Assembly (NCBI RefSeq): GCF_003386205.1
Contig: NZ_QRDY01000001.1
Span: forward strand, 186,001-250,000
Origin: Cohnella lupini
Lineage (GTDB): Bacteria; Bacillota; Bacilli; Paenibacillales; Paenibacillaceae
Reading direction: 5' to 3'
DNA: 64,000 nucleotides
Below the pieces are notes generated by a model. The model was not told the DNA's origin and searched no databases. It saw only the letters and a program-made list of their open reading frames with translations. Both the position numbers and the translations under genes were made by a program. Below are positions 45,414 through 53,618 of this stretch, piece by piece. Each line of letters opens with the position of its first letter. The first letter of the stretch is position 1.

Positions 45414-45820
45414 CATAACCGCGTGATCAAAAGCCGATTTTTCGAACCACAGTTCAGATCAAGTTCGAAAAGTCGGCTTTTCAGCACCGAGAAAATTGGA
45501 TGAAGCTTAGGAACAGAGGAACGGAGCGTAGGCAAAACCTACGTGAGCACCGGAAGGGCCGGCTGAATTCAAGATTCGACGTCGAGTCCGCTCCATGCAT
45601 AACCACATGATCAAAAATCGATTTTTCGAACCGCAGTTCAGATCAAGTTCGAAAAGTCGGCTTTTCAGCACCGAGAAGATTGGATGAAGCTAAGGGACAG
45701 AGGAGCGGAGCGTAGGCAAAACCTACGTGAGCACCGGAAGGGCCGGCTGAATTCAAGATTCGACGTCGAGTCCGCTCCATGCATAACCTCGTGATCAAAA
45801 GTCGATTTTTCGAACCGCCT
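45414..45820. repeat. Tandem 184-bp repeats, two full units and a partial third
   Basis: Units start at 45414, 45598 and 45782, each 184 bp after the last; the third stops after about 38 bp. Units 1 and 2 differ at only a handful of positions. Each begins with a long hairpin (see 45429-45481). Each ends with a region that can fold as a multi-branched element: GGAGCG/CGCTCC closing, CGTAGG-CAAAA-CCTACG, CCGG-AAGGG-CCGG and GATTCGA/TCGAGTC hairpins. No convincing gene lies in it. Confidence 0.93.
45429..45481. terminator. Bidirectional terminator hairpin in the first 184-bp unit
   Basis: AAAAGCCGATTTTTCGAAC (45429-45447) pairs at 19 positions (one G-U) with GTTCGAAAAGTCGGCTTTT (45463-45481). 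The A and T runs at its base suit termination in both directions. The copy in unit 2 has changes on its left arm only. Confidence 0.75.
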
Positions 45821-45902
45821 TGCGCCCATTTTGATTCTTGGAGTAGCCATTCGCCCATAAGCGCATATGCTGTGGGAAAAGGCGCCCAAGGAGGGAATGC
45901 TC

Positions 45903-46430
45903 ATGGAAAAAACAAAGCCGGCCCAACAGGCGGCGAATCAAATACCTAAACATTCGAATCAGGCGGTCATATCGCCGGTTCAAACGATGCCAATGCCGAT
46001 GAATGCACCGATGCAAATGCCGATGCAAATGCCGATGCAAATGCCGATGCAGATGCCGATGAAGACACCGATGCAGATGCCAATGCAGACGCCAATGCAG
46101 ACGCCAATGCAGATGCCGATGAAGTCCAATGTATCTGCTCAACCAATAGCCAAAAAAGTTACGAAATCCCATTGCGAAGCGCATATGCACCGGTACGTCG
46201 AGATTCAAGCGGCGGACGGATACTGCTACGACGGAATCGTAGAGCATGTCGACAACGAATGGATATGCCTCGCCGTCCCGGGATGCGTAGACGAGATGCG
46301 CGGCTTTTTTCCGGGTGCGCCGTTCTATCCGCCGTTCGGACCGGTCTATCCTTACCGTCCGCGCAGGTTTAACCGGCTCGTGCTTCCGTTGGCGGGATTG
46401 GCGGCTTTATCATTATTGCCCTATTATTGA
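45903..46430 (+). CDS. Met/Pro-repeat protein, possibly spore-coat related
   Basis: The 175-residue protein has a central run of MQMP-type tetrapeptides (residues about 29-72), encoded by eleven 12-bp repeats. A His/Cys-containing middle part (HCEAHMHRYVEIQAADGYCYDG) is described here only by its key residues: His, Cys and aromatic pairs. The tail is Pro/Tyr-rich and ends hydrophobic, LVLPLAGLAALSLLPYY. The ATG at 45903 has AAGGAGG 8 bases upstream; the ATG at 45897 is too close. The composition recalls coat or surface proteins of Paenibacillus spores, but that is a guess. A terminator follows. Confidence 0.7.
   Translation: MEKTKPAQQAANQIPKHSNQAVISPVQTMPMPMNAPMQMPMQMPMQMPMQMPMKTPMQMPMQTPMQTPMQMPMKSNVSAQPIAKKVTKSHCEAHMHRYVEIQAADGYCYDGIVEHVDNEWICLAVPGCVDEMRGFFPGAPFYPPFGPVYPYRPRRFNRLVLPLAGLAALSLLPYY
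45987..46118 (+). repeat. Eleven 12-bp tandem repeats inside the Met/Pro protein gene
   Basis: Eleven in-frame units related to ATGCAAATGCCG run from 45987 to 46118, encoding MQMP, MQTP, MKTP and MNAP variants. Because each unit is four codons, copy-number change would alter protein length without breaking the frame. Confidence 0.93.
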
Positions 46431-46456
46431 CGAAAGCCGATAGGAACGGACTCGGG

Positions 46457-46487
46457 GACCCGCAGAGTTGCTGCAGGGTCTCTTTTT
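46457..46487 (+). terminator. Intrinsic terminator after the Met/Pro protein gene
   Basis: GACCCGCAG and CTGC-A-GGGTC pair around AGTTG with one bulged A, followed by TCTTTTT. Confidence 0.82.
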
Positions 46488-46566
46488 CTTTTACTTGTTA
46501 TACGGTTGGACGGGGCGGGCGGAAATGCGTTATGATGGAGTTAGCCGACGTTAAGGGGTGAATAAA

Positions 46567-46923
46567 TTGTCCGATTGCCTTTTCTGCAAAATCGTCGAGG
46601 GAACGATTCCTGCTCGTAAAGTATACGAGGATGACTCCGTCCTCGCCTTTCATGACATTCAGCCCCAAGCTCCCGTGCATCTCTTGGTCATTCCCAAGAA
46701 ACATATCGCCACGATGAACGACTGCCAACCGGAAGATGCCGAGTTGTTGGGAAGAACTTTGCTTGCCGCTCAGCGGATCGCCGGAGAAGCGGGATTGGCG
46801 CAAGAGGGATATCGGCTCGTGAACAACTGCGGAAGCAATGCCGGGCAAGTGGTATTCCACCTGCATTGGCATATTCTTGGCGGGGAAAAGCTGTCCGCTC
46901 TAAATCCGGTTTCGAACTCGTAA
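46567..46923 (+). CDS. HIT-family nucleotide-binding protein (HINT-like)
   Basis: HIT proteins hydrolyse or bind nucleoside phosphoramidates and related adenylates. The 118-residue protein has the family start SDCLFCKIVEG with two zinc-type cysteines. The histidine triad is VVFHLHWHILGG near residues 94-105. The start is the TTG at 46567, because AAGGGGTG lies 6 bases before it; a GTG at 46558 falls inside that site. A weak promoter-like TATGAT is at 46531-46536. It lies just ahead of rpsU. Confidence 0.9.
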   Translation: MSDCLFCKIVEGTIPARKVYEDDSVLAFHDIQPQAPVHLLVIPKKHIATMNDCQPEDAELLGRTLLAAQRIAGEAGLAQEGYRLVNNCGSNAGQVVFHLHWHILGGEKLSALNPVSNS

Positions 46924-46999
46924 TACATATCGAATGACAGCCCATGCGGGAAAGGAAAAACTTAGCGCCGAATTAATCTTATTTTTCGGCAGTCTCAAG

Positions 47000-47029
47000 T
47001 TGACACCCCCTTTCTTCATCACATATAAT
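47000..47029 (+). promoter_or_regulatory. SigA-type promoter of rpsU-yqeY
   Basis: TTGACA (47000-47005) and TATAAT (47024-47029) are consensus hexamers 18 bp apart, 47 bp before the rpsU start. Confidence 0.88.
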
Positions 47030-47076
47030 ATAGTTTGATAACCGTGTTGGGTCTGTTGCGGAGGGAGGGAAAACAG

Positions 47077-47250
47077 GTGGCCGAAACAAAAGTACGAAAA
47101 AATGAAACAATCGACGCTGCACTCCGCCGCTTTAAGCGTTCCATTGCCAAAGACGGCGTTCTCGCGGAAGTGAAGAAACGTAAACATTACGAGAAACCGA
47201 GCGTTAAGCGGAAGTTGAAGTCCGAAGCCGCGCGTAAACGGAAGTTCTAG
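47077..47250 (+). CDS. rpsU: 30S ribosomal protein S21
   Basis: S21 is a small, very basic 30S protein that affects initiation. The 57-residue product reads [18 protein letters not shown] at its start and ends in a Lys/Arg-rich tail. It begins with GTG behind GGAGGGAGG; the longer in-frame stretch upstream overlaps the promoter. yqeY follows 15 bp later, as in Bacillus. Confidence 0.97.
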   Translation: MAETKVRKNETIDAALRRFKRSIAKDGVLAEVKKRKHYEKPSVKRKLKSEAARKRKF

Positions 47251-47265
47251 GAGGAATCCGCACTC

Positions 47266-47709
47266 ATGAATCTTGCGGAACGATTGAACGAAGACATGAA
47301 GAAAGCGTTAAAGGACGGAAACAAATTTCGCCTACAGACGATTCGCATGGTTCGTGCCTCGATCAAAAACCAAGAAATCGAGCTGCGCCGCCCGCTTGAC
47401 GATAACGAATTGCTTAATATATTGAGCCGTGAACTCAAGCAGCGACGCGATTCCCTCCAAGACTTCGAAAGAGGCGGAAGGGAAGACCTCGTAAGCAATG
47501 TCAAAGCAGAAATTGAGATCATCTCTGAATATCTACCACGACAGCTTACGGAAGAAGAAGTCAAAGTTATTGTTGTACAGACCATGCAAGAAACCGGTGC
47601 TTCTTCTAAAGCCGACCTGGGGAAATTAATGGGTGCCCTTATGCCCAAGGTGAAGGGAATTGCTGACGGCAAGCTCGTCAATGCAATTGTCCAACAATCT
47701 CTGCAATAA
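47266..47709 (+). CDS. yqeY: GatB/YqeY domain protein
   Basis: The 147-residue protein is a stand-alone YqeY, related to the C-terminal tRNA-binding domain of the GatB amidotransferase subunit. It has MNLAERLNEDMKKALK, LRTIRMVRAS-type helices and LGKLMGALMPKVKGIADG. The exact role is not established; involvement in tRNA biology is inferred from the domain. AGGAGGAA precedes the ATG. It forms a two-gene operon with rpsU, closed by a terminator. Confidence 0.94.
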   Translation: MNLAERLNEDMKKALKDGNKFRLQTIRMVRASIKNQEIELRRPLDDNELLNILSRELKQRRDSLQDFERGGREDLVSNVKAEIEIISEYLPRQLTEEEVKVIVVQTMQETGASSKADLGKLMGALMPKVKGIADGKLVNAIVQQSLQ

Positions 47710-47727
47710 TTCCGACTTGAACGACAG

Positions 47728-47752
47728 GCATCCCCGCGAGGGGGTGCTTTTT
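47728..47752 (+). terminator. Intrinsic terminator after yqeY
   Basis: GCATCCCC (47728-47735) pairs with GGGGGTGC around the tetraloop GCGA, followed by five T. Confidence 0.92.
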
Positions 47753-47857
47753 GCTATACTAGGTTATAGTTACATATTCAACCAGCATGAAACTATAGTC
47801 GGAAGGAATCGTATTAAATCGTATCTAGAAAAAAACGCCACATCGGGAGGAATGGTC

Positions 47858-49237
47858 TTGATTTCAATGGTTCTAAGCCGCCAAGCCAGAACAGGTTGGT
47901 CAAGCGCAATGAGATTGGTGTTACTGATCATGCTATCCTTTATTCCCCTAGTGGGCATCGTCGACGGCGTTCGCGCCGCGGATTCTCCGTCGGCTGGCTC
48001 GGTTTACGTCATCCCCGTGCAACAGACGGTGCAAAGCGGACTCGCATCCTTCTTGGATCGCGCTTTGAAGGAAGCGGAGGAAGCTAAAGCTTCGCTCGTC
48101 GTACTCGATATCGATACTCCCGGCGGCAGGCTTGACACTGCCGAGGAAATTGGTAAGCGCATACGCGGATCGTCCGTCCCGACGGTAGCGTTCGTAAGCG
48201 GCAAGGCGGCATCGGCCGGCGCCTATCTCGCATTAAACGCGGGAGATATCGTCATGACTCCCGGATCCACGATCGGAGCGGCGATGATCGTCGACGGCTT
48301 GGGCAATGCCGTCGAGAATCCGAAGCTCGTATCTTTCTGGAGCGCGGAGATGGCCGCCGCCGCTCAGATTAACGGTCGCGAACCGGCGATCGCGGTCGGG
48401 ATGGTGGATCCTAGCCGAGTGGTCGAGATGAAGGAAATCGGCGAGACCAAGGAAACGGGGCAGATCATTTCCTTGAGCGCCGATAAAGCATTGCAAGTCG
48501 GTTACGCGGATAAGCTGGCGAAGACGGTGGAGGAAGTCGCCGCATGGAAAGGCTTATCCGATCGTCCGGTCATCGAAATTAAGCCCTCGATCGCCGAGAG
48601 GATTTCCACCGCCGTCACGAGCCCGGGAATGGCCACGCTGCTTCTGATAATCGGCATCGCGGGCATCGCCATCGAGTTCCTTGTACCGGGCTTCGGAGTA
48701 CCGGGGATCATCGGTTTGATCTCGTTCGGGCTATATTTCTTCGGACAATCGATCGCGGGCTTCGCGGGGATGGAGGCATTGGTCGTATTCCTAATCGGAA
48801 TCGGTTTGCTTATCCTAGAGGTTTTCATTCCAAGCTTTGGAATACTTGGTATACTTGGAATAGCGGCGTTGGCGTTCGGGATCACGATGGGTGCCTACGA
48901 TACGGGAAGCGCTTTGCAATCGCTCGGAATCGCCTTCCTCGTTGCCGCGGTTATCGTGATCGTATTCGTCTATATTTTCCGCAAGAGGGGTATTTGGAAC
49001 CGGTTTATCTTAAGCGATCAGCTTACGACGGACAAAGGCTTCGTTCCCCAGCAATCACGCGAGCAATGGATCGGGCAAGAAGGGTTGACCACATCCCTGC
49101 TCCGTCCTTCGGGAATGGCGGATATCGGCGGGCAACGCCTCGACGTCATTACGACCGGGGAGTATATCGAGAAGGGCAAGCCGGTACGAGTAGTGTCGGC
49201 CGATGGAACTCGGATTGTGGTAAAAGAGATCAATTGA
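47858..49237 (+). CDS. NfeD-family membrane protein with ClpP-class serine protease domain
   Basis: The 459-residue protein has a signal peptide (about 1-40) and a ClpP/SppA-like domain with the nucleophile region GKAASAGAYLAL. Four to five membrane helices follow (about 240-370), then a C-terminal OB-type NfeD domain. Long NfeD proteins accompany flotillins and are thought to cleave or organise membrane proteins in lipid microdomains. The next gene is floA. The start is the TTG at 47858, seven bases after GGGAGG; the ATG at 47852 is too close and longer frames overlap the terminator. B. subtilis yqeZ occupies the same place. Confidence 0.88.
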   Translation: MISMVLSRQARTGWSSAMRLVLLIMLSFIPLVGIVDGVRAADSPSAGSVYVIPVQQTVQSGLASFLDRALKEAEEAKASLVVLDIDTPGGRLDTAEEIGKRIRGSSVPTVAFVSGKAASAGAYLALNAGDIVMTPGSTIGAAMIVDGLGNAVENPKLVSFWSAEMAAAAQINGREPAIAVGMVDPSRVVEMKEIGETKETGQIISLSADKALQVGYADKLAKTVEEVAAWKGLSDRPVIEIKPSIAERISTAVTSPGMATLLLIIGIAGIAIEFLVPGFGVPGIIGLISFGLYFFGQSIAGFAGMEALVVFLIGIGLLILEVFIPSFGILGILGIAALAFGITMGAYDTGSALQSLGIAFLVAAVIVIVFVYIFRKRGIWNRFILSDQLTTDKGFVPQQSREQWIGQEGLTTSLLRPSGMADIGGQRLDVITTGEYIEKGKPVRVVSADGTRIVVKEIN

Positions 49238-49303
49238 TGGGCTGGACCGAAATTCTAGAAGAACTGTTTCGAGGTAAGACCAATAAACCGTCGGAGGTAC
49301 ACA

Positions 49304-50302
49304 ATGGATAATGCGGACATTCAGTTATTGGTAATCATTGCGGTTGCCGTTGTAGCGATTTCGATTTTTATGAGCTTCTTCCCGTTCATGCTTTGGATAT
49401 CGGCTTTGGCTTCGGGCGTACGGATCAGCATTATTACTTTGGTCGCCATGAGACTGCGCCGGGTCGTTCCGAGCCGGATCGTCAATCCGTTAATCAAAGC
49501 GACCAAGGCAGGCCTTGGTCTGAACATCAACCAGCTCGAAAGCCATTTTCTGGCCGGGGGCAACGTGGATCGCGTCGTCAATGCGCTAATCGCCGCTCAG
49601 CGCGCCGATATTCCGCTTATCTTCGAACGGGCCGCCGCCATCGACTTGGCTGGCCGGGACGTACTGCAGGCGGTTCAAATGAGCGTAAATCCCAAAGTCA
49701 TCGAAACTCCCGTCGTCTCCGCGGTCGCGAAGAACGGTATCGAGGTTATGGTTAGAGCCAGAGTAACCGTGCGCGCGAATATCGACCGACTCGTCGGCGG
49801 CGCCGGAGAAGAAACGATACTAGCCCGCGTCGCGGAAGGCATCGTCAGCACGAACGGCGGTTCGGAATCCCATAAAGACGTTCTAGAAAACCCTGATCTC
49901 ATTTCCAAAACCGTCTTGGCGAAAGGTTTGGACGCGGGGACCGCTTTCGAAATCCTGTCCATCGACATAGCGGACGTAGACGTAGGCAAGAACATCGGAG
50001 CCCATCTGCAAACCGAGCAAGCGGAAGCGGATAAACGCATCGCCCAAGCGAAAGCGGAAGAACGCCGCGCAATGGCCGTCGCCCATGAGCAAGAGATGAA
50101 AGCGCGCGTGGTCGAAATGCAGGCTAAGGTCGTAGAAGCGGAGTCCCAAGTGCCTCTCGCGTTAGCGGAAGCCTTAAGGGCCGGGAAAATCGGAGTCATG
50201 GATTATATGAATTTGAAAAACATCGAAGCCGATACCCAAATGCGCGGATCCATAGGCAAACAAAACGACGTGCCTGGCGAAGACGGAAACGTTAAGCCAT
50301 GA
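49304..50302 (+). CDS. floA: Flotillin-like protein FloA
   Basis: FloA is a membrane-associated scaffold of functional membrane microdomains. The 332-residue protein has an N-terminal hydrophobic hairpin region (about 8-45), an SPFH domain with [21 protein letters not shown] in segments, and a C-terminal coiled-coil rich in Glu, Ala and Arg (about 225-300). Length and order match B. subtilis YqfA. GGAGGT precedes the ATG. It follows nfeD with a 66-bp gap and is probably cotranscribed. Confidence 0.96.
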   Translation: MDNADIQLLVIIAVAVVAISIFMSFFPFMLWISALASGVRISIITLVAMRLRRVVPSRIVNPLIKATKAGLGLNINQLESHFLAGGNVDRVVNALIAAQRADIPLIFERAAAIDLAGRDVLQAVQMSVNPKVIETPVVSAVAKNGIEVMVRARVTVRANIDRLVGGAGEETILARVAEGIVSTNGGSESHKDVLENPDLISKTVLAKGLDAGTAFEILSIDIADVDVGKNIGAHLQTEQAEADKRIAQAKAEERRAMAVAHEQEMKARVVEMQAKVVEAESQVPLALAEALRAGKIGVMDYMNLKNIEADTQMRGSIGKQNDVPGEDGNVKP

Positions 50303-50347
50303 TCTTGCGTTGGGATGTAGTATGGATGGAAGGAGGCTGATTGAATC

Positions 50348-50839
50348 ATGGAACAACTGATTTCGTTCCTGATGCATAACTTTTATTTCGTCATCGTTGC
50401 GGTAGGAGTTATCTATTCGTTGTTTTTTCGCAAATCTCCTTCCGGGCGGAGGTCTCCTAACCGGATGCCGGACTTCGGAGGCGGCGGCAAGCGGCTTCCT
50501 AGAAGGCCTGATGAGTCGGGGGCGCCCATTCCTTCGACTTCGCTCCCCGAATCGGAGGAGAGGCCTTCGCAAGCCCTAAGACGGCAAACGCCGCCTCCGG
50601 TGGCAAGGCCGCAGCAACCCGTTCGCGCCGAAACAAGGCATTTGGATGCGATTGCGTCGCCTTTGTCTTCTCCGATTGTCGCCTCTGCGAAACCGAGATC
50701 CAGCGCGGCCCCGACTCCAATGTCATCATCGCTCGTGGGCTCCGACGTCAGGGGATTATCCAAGGAAGACTTGACGCGAGCGGTCGTATGGGCTGAAATT
50801 CTTGGTCCTCCGCGGGCGCGCCGTCCTTATCGGAGATGA
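50348..50839 (+). CDS. Unknown single-pass protein in the yqfB position
   Basis: The 163-residue protein has one N-terminal membrane segment (about residues 8-26). A long disordered Pro/Ser/Arg-rich middle follows, and then a short ordered tail, LSKEDLTRAVVWAEILGPPR, ending in basic residues. GAAGGAGG precedes the ATG. It follows floA by 45 bp and is closed by a terminator, so it is the last gene of the nfeD-floA unit. In B. subtilis a small gene, yqfB, lies here, but no homology could be judged. The function is unknown; the helical tail could bind a partner. Confidence 0.72.
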   Translation: MEQLISFLMHNFYFVIVAVGVIYSLFFRKSPSGRRSPNRMPDFGGGGKRLPRRPDESGAPIPSTSLPESEERPSQALRRQTPPPVARPQQPVRAETRHLDAIASPLSSPIVASAKPRSSAAPTPMSSSLVGSDVRGLSKEDLTRAVVWAEILGPPRARRPYRR

Positions 50840-50872
50840 ATAAGCTCGAACGTTATTAACATTACTTACGCG

Positions 50873-50898
50873 ACAGGTCCTTAGGGGGCCTGTTTTTT
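50873..50898 (+). terminator. Intrinsic terminator after the floA unit
   Basis: ACAGG-T-CC pairs with GG-CCTGT with one bulged T, followed by a run of T. Confidence 0.8.
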
Positions 50899-50964
50899 AT
50901 TTCCCCGAAGGATTCGGAATCCGCTCTTCTTTCGTTCGGGCAAGTAGCTTGACCTCGTCGTGCT

Positions 50965-50993
50965 TCATAAAGAACGGTGCTTGCGCATATGTT
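50965..50993 (+). promoter_or_regulatory. Candidate SigE promoter of yqfC-yqfD
   Basis: TCATAAA (50965-50971), 14 bp, then CATATGTT (50986-50993). The -10 fits CATAnnnT and the -35 carries the ATA core of mother-cell SigE promoters. In B. subtilis yqfC and yqfD are SigE-dependent. Confidence 0.6.
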
Positions 50994-51019
50994 TACCCTA
51001 TAGGAGGGAGGACCGCCCA

Positions 51020-51313
51020 ATGATGCGTGTAAGTCGGAAGCTGCGCAAATGGACCGCAACGATTCTCGACCTGCCGCAGGATGTGGTGCTGGACTTGCCG
51101 CGCATCACGATGATCGGGGGCCTTCAGATCACGGTGGAGAACCACCGCGGGATCCTCCATTTTTCCCCGCACAATCTCAGGCTGGCTATGGATAACGGGG
51201 AATTGGAAGTAACGGGCCAAGATTTGATTATCCGGAATATCGGGGCAGAGGAAGTATTCGTGGAAGGAAAAATAACGGGCGTCCAATTGCACCAGAAGGG
51301 GCAATCGAATTAA
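51020..51313 (+). CDS. yqfC: Sporulation protein YqfC (YabP/YqfC family)
   Basis: The 97-residue protein belongs to the small beta-rich YabP/YqfC family. It contains LDLPQDVVLDLPRITMIGG-type sequence and the LEVTGQDLIIRNI region. It is made in the mother cell in Bacillus, and its molecular role is not defined. The start is the first of two ATG codons at 51020, behind AGGAGGGAGGA; a longer frame upstream overlaps the promoter. It lies 108 bp before yqfD, the conserved partner. Confidence 0.9.
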   Translation: MMRVSRKLRKWTATILDLPQDVVLDLPRITMIGGLQITVENHRGILHFSPHNLRLAMDNGELEVTGQDLIIRNIGAEEVFVEGKITGVQLHQKGQSN

Positions 51314-51421
51314 TAACGGGCGCGAATAGATCTTTGAGGTATACGAACGAGTCCGTTTGATCGCGAAAAGCGGACTTTCGTCTTGTGCCAGGACAAGCTC
51401 TAAGTCGGGGGGAGAGCAAGG

Positions 51422-52600
51422 ATGAAAGGGACTTGGGTAGCAATGTTGCGCGGTTACGTTTGGGTCAAGCTAGTCGGGGGAGAAGCGGAATCGTTCCTCA
51501 ACGCGGCGACGCGAGATAACGTAACGCTATGGGATATCGCTTTTACGCCGTCGGGGGAGCTGACTTTCGGGATTGCCGTTCCCGATTTTTTTCGCTTGCG
51601 ACCGTTATTGCGCAAGAACGGCAGCCGAATCAGAATTCTGTCCAGGCATGGGCTGCCGTTTAAGATGGAACGCCTGTCGAGAAGAAAAACGTTCGCCGGC
51701 GGGATGCTTGCGTTCGTCGCCGCCATGTTCGTTCTCTCCATGCTAGTCTGGAACGTGAAGGTGGAGGGAGGCTCCGCAATCCCCGAGGAAAAAATACGTC
51801 AAGCGGCCATGGCCGAAGGGATATATTCCATGCAGTGGTCGTTCCGTCTCCAAGACGCAGCTTCCCTTTCACAGCGGTTATCCTTGCGGTTGCCGGAGGC
51901 TGCTTGGGTCGGCGTGGACAAAAAAGGGACTTCGATCACGATTACGGTCATCGATTCGACGCAACCCGAGAAGAAGGTGCTGGAAAATCCACGGCACCTG
52001 GTAGCCAAAACGGACGCGGTCATAACCCGGATCGTCGCCGAGAACGGAAGGCCGAAGGTAGAGCGCAACGACCGCGTTCGCAAAGGGGACATCTTGATCT
52101 CCGGTATTCTGGGGGACGAGAAGCATAGTAAAACGGTCGTTTCCAAAGGTAAAGTAATGGGGTTGGTGTGGCATGAATACCGAATCGTTTCGCCGTTAAC
52201 GACGAAGGCGAACAACCTGACCGGGCAATCCCAAGAGCGCAAATATTTGCTGATCGGCAATCGGGCTTTGCAAATATCCGGATACGGCGGAGAGCCGTTC
52301 CCGCTTTCGCAGACGCGCACGACGATTCAGCGCAAGTCGTTGTGGAATCGAGTGTTGCCATTCGGAACGATGAAGGAGAGCGAGCTCGAGGTAACGGAGA
52401 CGGAGAAGAGGCTGACTCCCGCCGAAGCGAAGGAAGCGGGGCTAGCGCAAGCGCGCGCCGAATTGCTCGGCAAAACCGGACGGGACTCCACCATAAGAGC
52501 TGAAAACATTTTGCATGAACATACCGAGAATGGTAAAGTGTTGTTAACCGTTCTTTTTGAAGTGGAACAATCTATCGAGGTCGAACGTCCTATACTATAA
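51422..52600 (+). CDS. yqfD: Sporulation protein YqfD
   Basis: The 392-residue protein has a cytoplasmic N-terminal part, one membrane segment near residues 91-110 and a long C-terminal domain on the far side. The family motifs include YVWVKLVGGEAESFLN and VRKGDILISGILG. In B. subtilis it is needed for sporulation, and its exact function is not settled. GGGGGGAGAG precedes the ATG. It is followed closely by phoH, so the SigE transcript may extend into housekeeping genes. Confidence 0.93.
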   Translation: MKGTWVAMLRGYVWVKLVGGEAESFLNAATRDNVTLWDIAFTPSGELTFGIAVPDFFRLRPLLRKNGSRIRILSRHGLPFKMERLSRRKTFAGGMLAFVAAMFVLSMLVWNVKVEGGSAIPEEKIRQAAMAEGIYSMQWSFRLQDAASLSQRLSLRLPEAAWVGVDKKGTSITITVIDSTQPEKKVLENPRHLVAKTDAVITRIVAENGRPKVERNDRVRKGDILISGILGDEKHSKTVVSKGKVMGLVWHEYRIVSPLTTKANNLTGQSQERKYLLIGNRALQISGYGGEPFPLSQTRTTIQRKSLWNRVLPFGTMKESELEVTETEKRLTPAEAKEAGLAQARAELLGKTGRDSTIRAENILHEHTENGKVLLTVLFEVEQSIEVERPIL

Positions 52601-52630
52601 GCATCCATCGATTTGGGGGAATGAGGCTTC

Positions 52631-53596
52631 TTGACGGAACTGAAAGAATATACGACTATCCCGTTACGCAATGCGGCCGAAGGCCTAGCGCTATTCGGTC
52701 CGCAGGACAAGTTCCTGCGTCTAATCGAGAAGGAAACCGTGTCGTTGATTCGTTCGAGGGACGCGGAAATTTATATTGAAGGACCGGCCGAAGAGGTGAG
52801 ATCCCTCCAGCAGTTATTCGATACCCTCATTCAGCTCGTGCAGGGCGGACTGCAACTGAATGAACGAGACGTCCGGTACGCTTTGGAGTTGTCGCGCGAG
52901 ATGAAAGCGGATGAATTGCTTTCCTTGTTCAAAGGCGAGATCATTTCGACCTTCCGCGGTAAGCCGGTTATCCCTAAGACTCTAGGGCAAAGGCATTACG
53001 TGACGACGATCAGGAAAAAGGAAATCGTACTCGGAATCGGCCCGGCGGGCACGGGAAAGACGTATTTGGCCGTTATGTGCGCGGTTTCCGCGTTGAAGGA
53101 AGGCAGGGTTAAACGGATCTTGCTGACCCGTCCGGCGGTTGAAGCGGGCGAAAGCTTGGGCTTCTTGCCCGGGGATTTGCAGGAGAAGGTCGATCCTTAT
53201 TTGCGGCCGCTCTACGATGCTCTTAACGATGCGCTCGGACTTGAAGGCGTAGCGAAGGCCATGGAACGCGGTCAGATCGAAATCGCTCCGCTCGCCTACA
53301 TGAGAGGTCGGACGTTGGACGATTCTTTCGTTATATTGGACGAGGCGCAGAATACGACGCCCGAACAAATGAAGATGTTTTTGACGCGTTTAGGCTTCGG
53401 TTCCCGGATGGTCATCACGGGAGACGTGACCCAAATCGATCTTCCGAAAGGGAAAAAGTCGGGCTTGATCGAAGCCGAGCGGATTTTACGGGAAATCGAA
53501 GAAATCGGCATCGTTTATTTCACCGATCAAGACGTCGTCCGGCACGCGCTCGTGCAAAAAATAATATTGGCCTACAACGCGAACAACGAACAATGA
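52631..53596 (+). CDS. phoH: PhoH-family ATPase
   Basis: The 321-residue protein has an N-terminal KH-like part and a RecA-like ATPase domain with Walker A GPAGTGKT (residues 137-144) and Walker B SFVILDEAQN. It also has the PhoH block LLTRPAVEAGESLGFLPGD, trimmed to its key residues. PhoH proteins are linked to RNA metabolism, and the neighbouring ybeY supports this. It starts with TTG and has only a weak ribosome binding site. The order phoH-pgpH-ybeY is conserved. Confidence 0.93.
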   Translation: MTELKEYTTIPLRNAAEGLALFGPQDKFLRLIEKETVSLIRSRDAEIYIEGPAEEVRSLQQLFDTLIQLVQGGLQLNERDVRYALELSREMKADELLSLFKGEIISTFRGKPVIPKTLGQRHYVTTIRKKEIVLGIGPAGTGKTYLAVMCAVSALKEGRVKRILLTRPAVEAGESLGFLPGDLQEKVDPYLRPLYDALNDALGLEGVAKAMERGQIEIAPLAYMRGRTLDDSFVILDEAQNTTPEQMKMFLTRLGFGSRMVITGDVTQIDLPKGKKSGLIEAERILREIEEIGIVYFTDQDVVRHALVQKIILAYNANNEQ

Positions 53597-53618
53597 TTAT
53601 AAGGGAGGGGAGTGCCGG

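Noticed and set aside
45643..45904. Minus-strand frames over the 184-bp repeats
   Set aside because: They read through hairpins and repeated non-coding sequence, with no ribosome binding site.
49237..49311. 24-codon frame overlapping the nfeD stop codon
   Set aside because: No ribosome binding site, and it extends into floA; it is probably chance.
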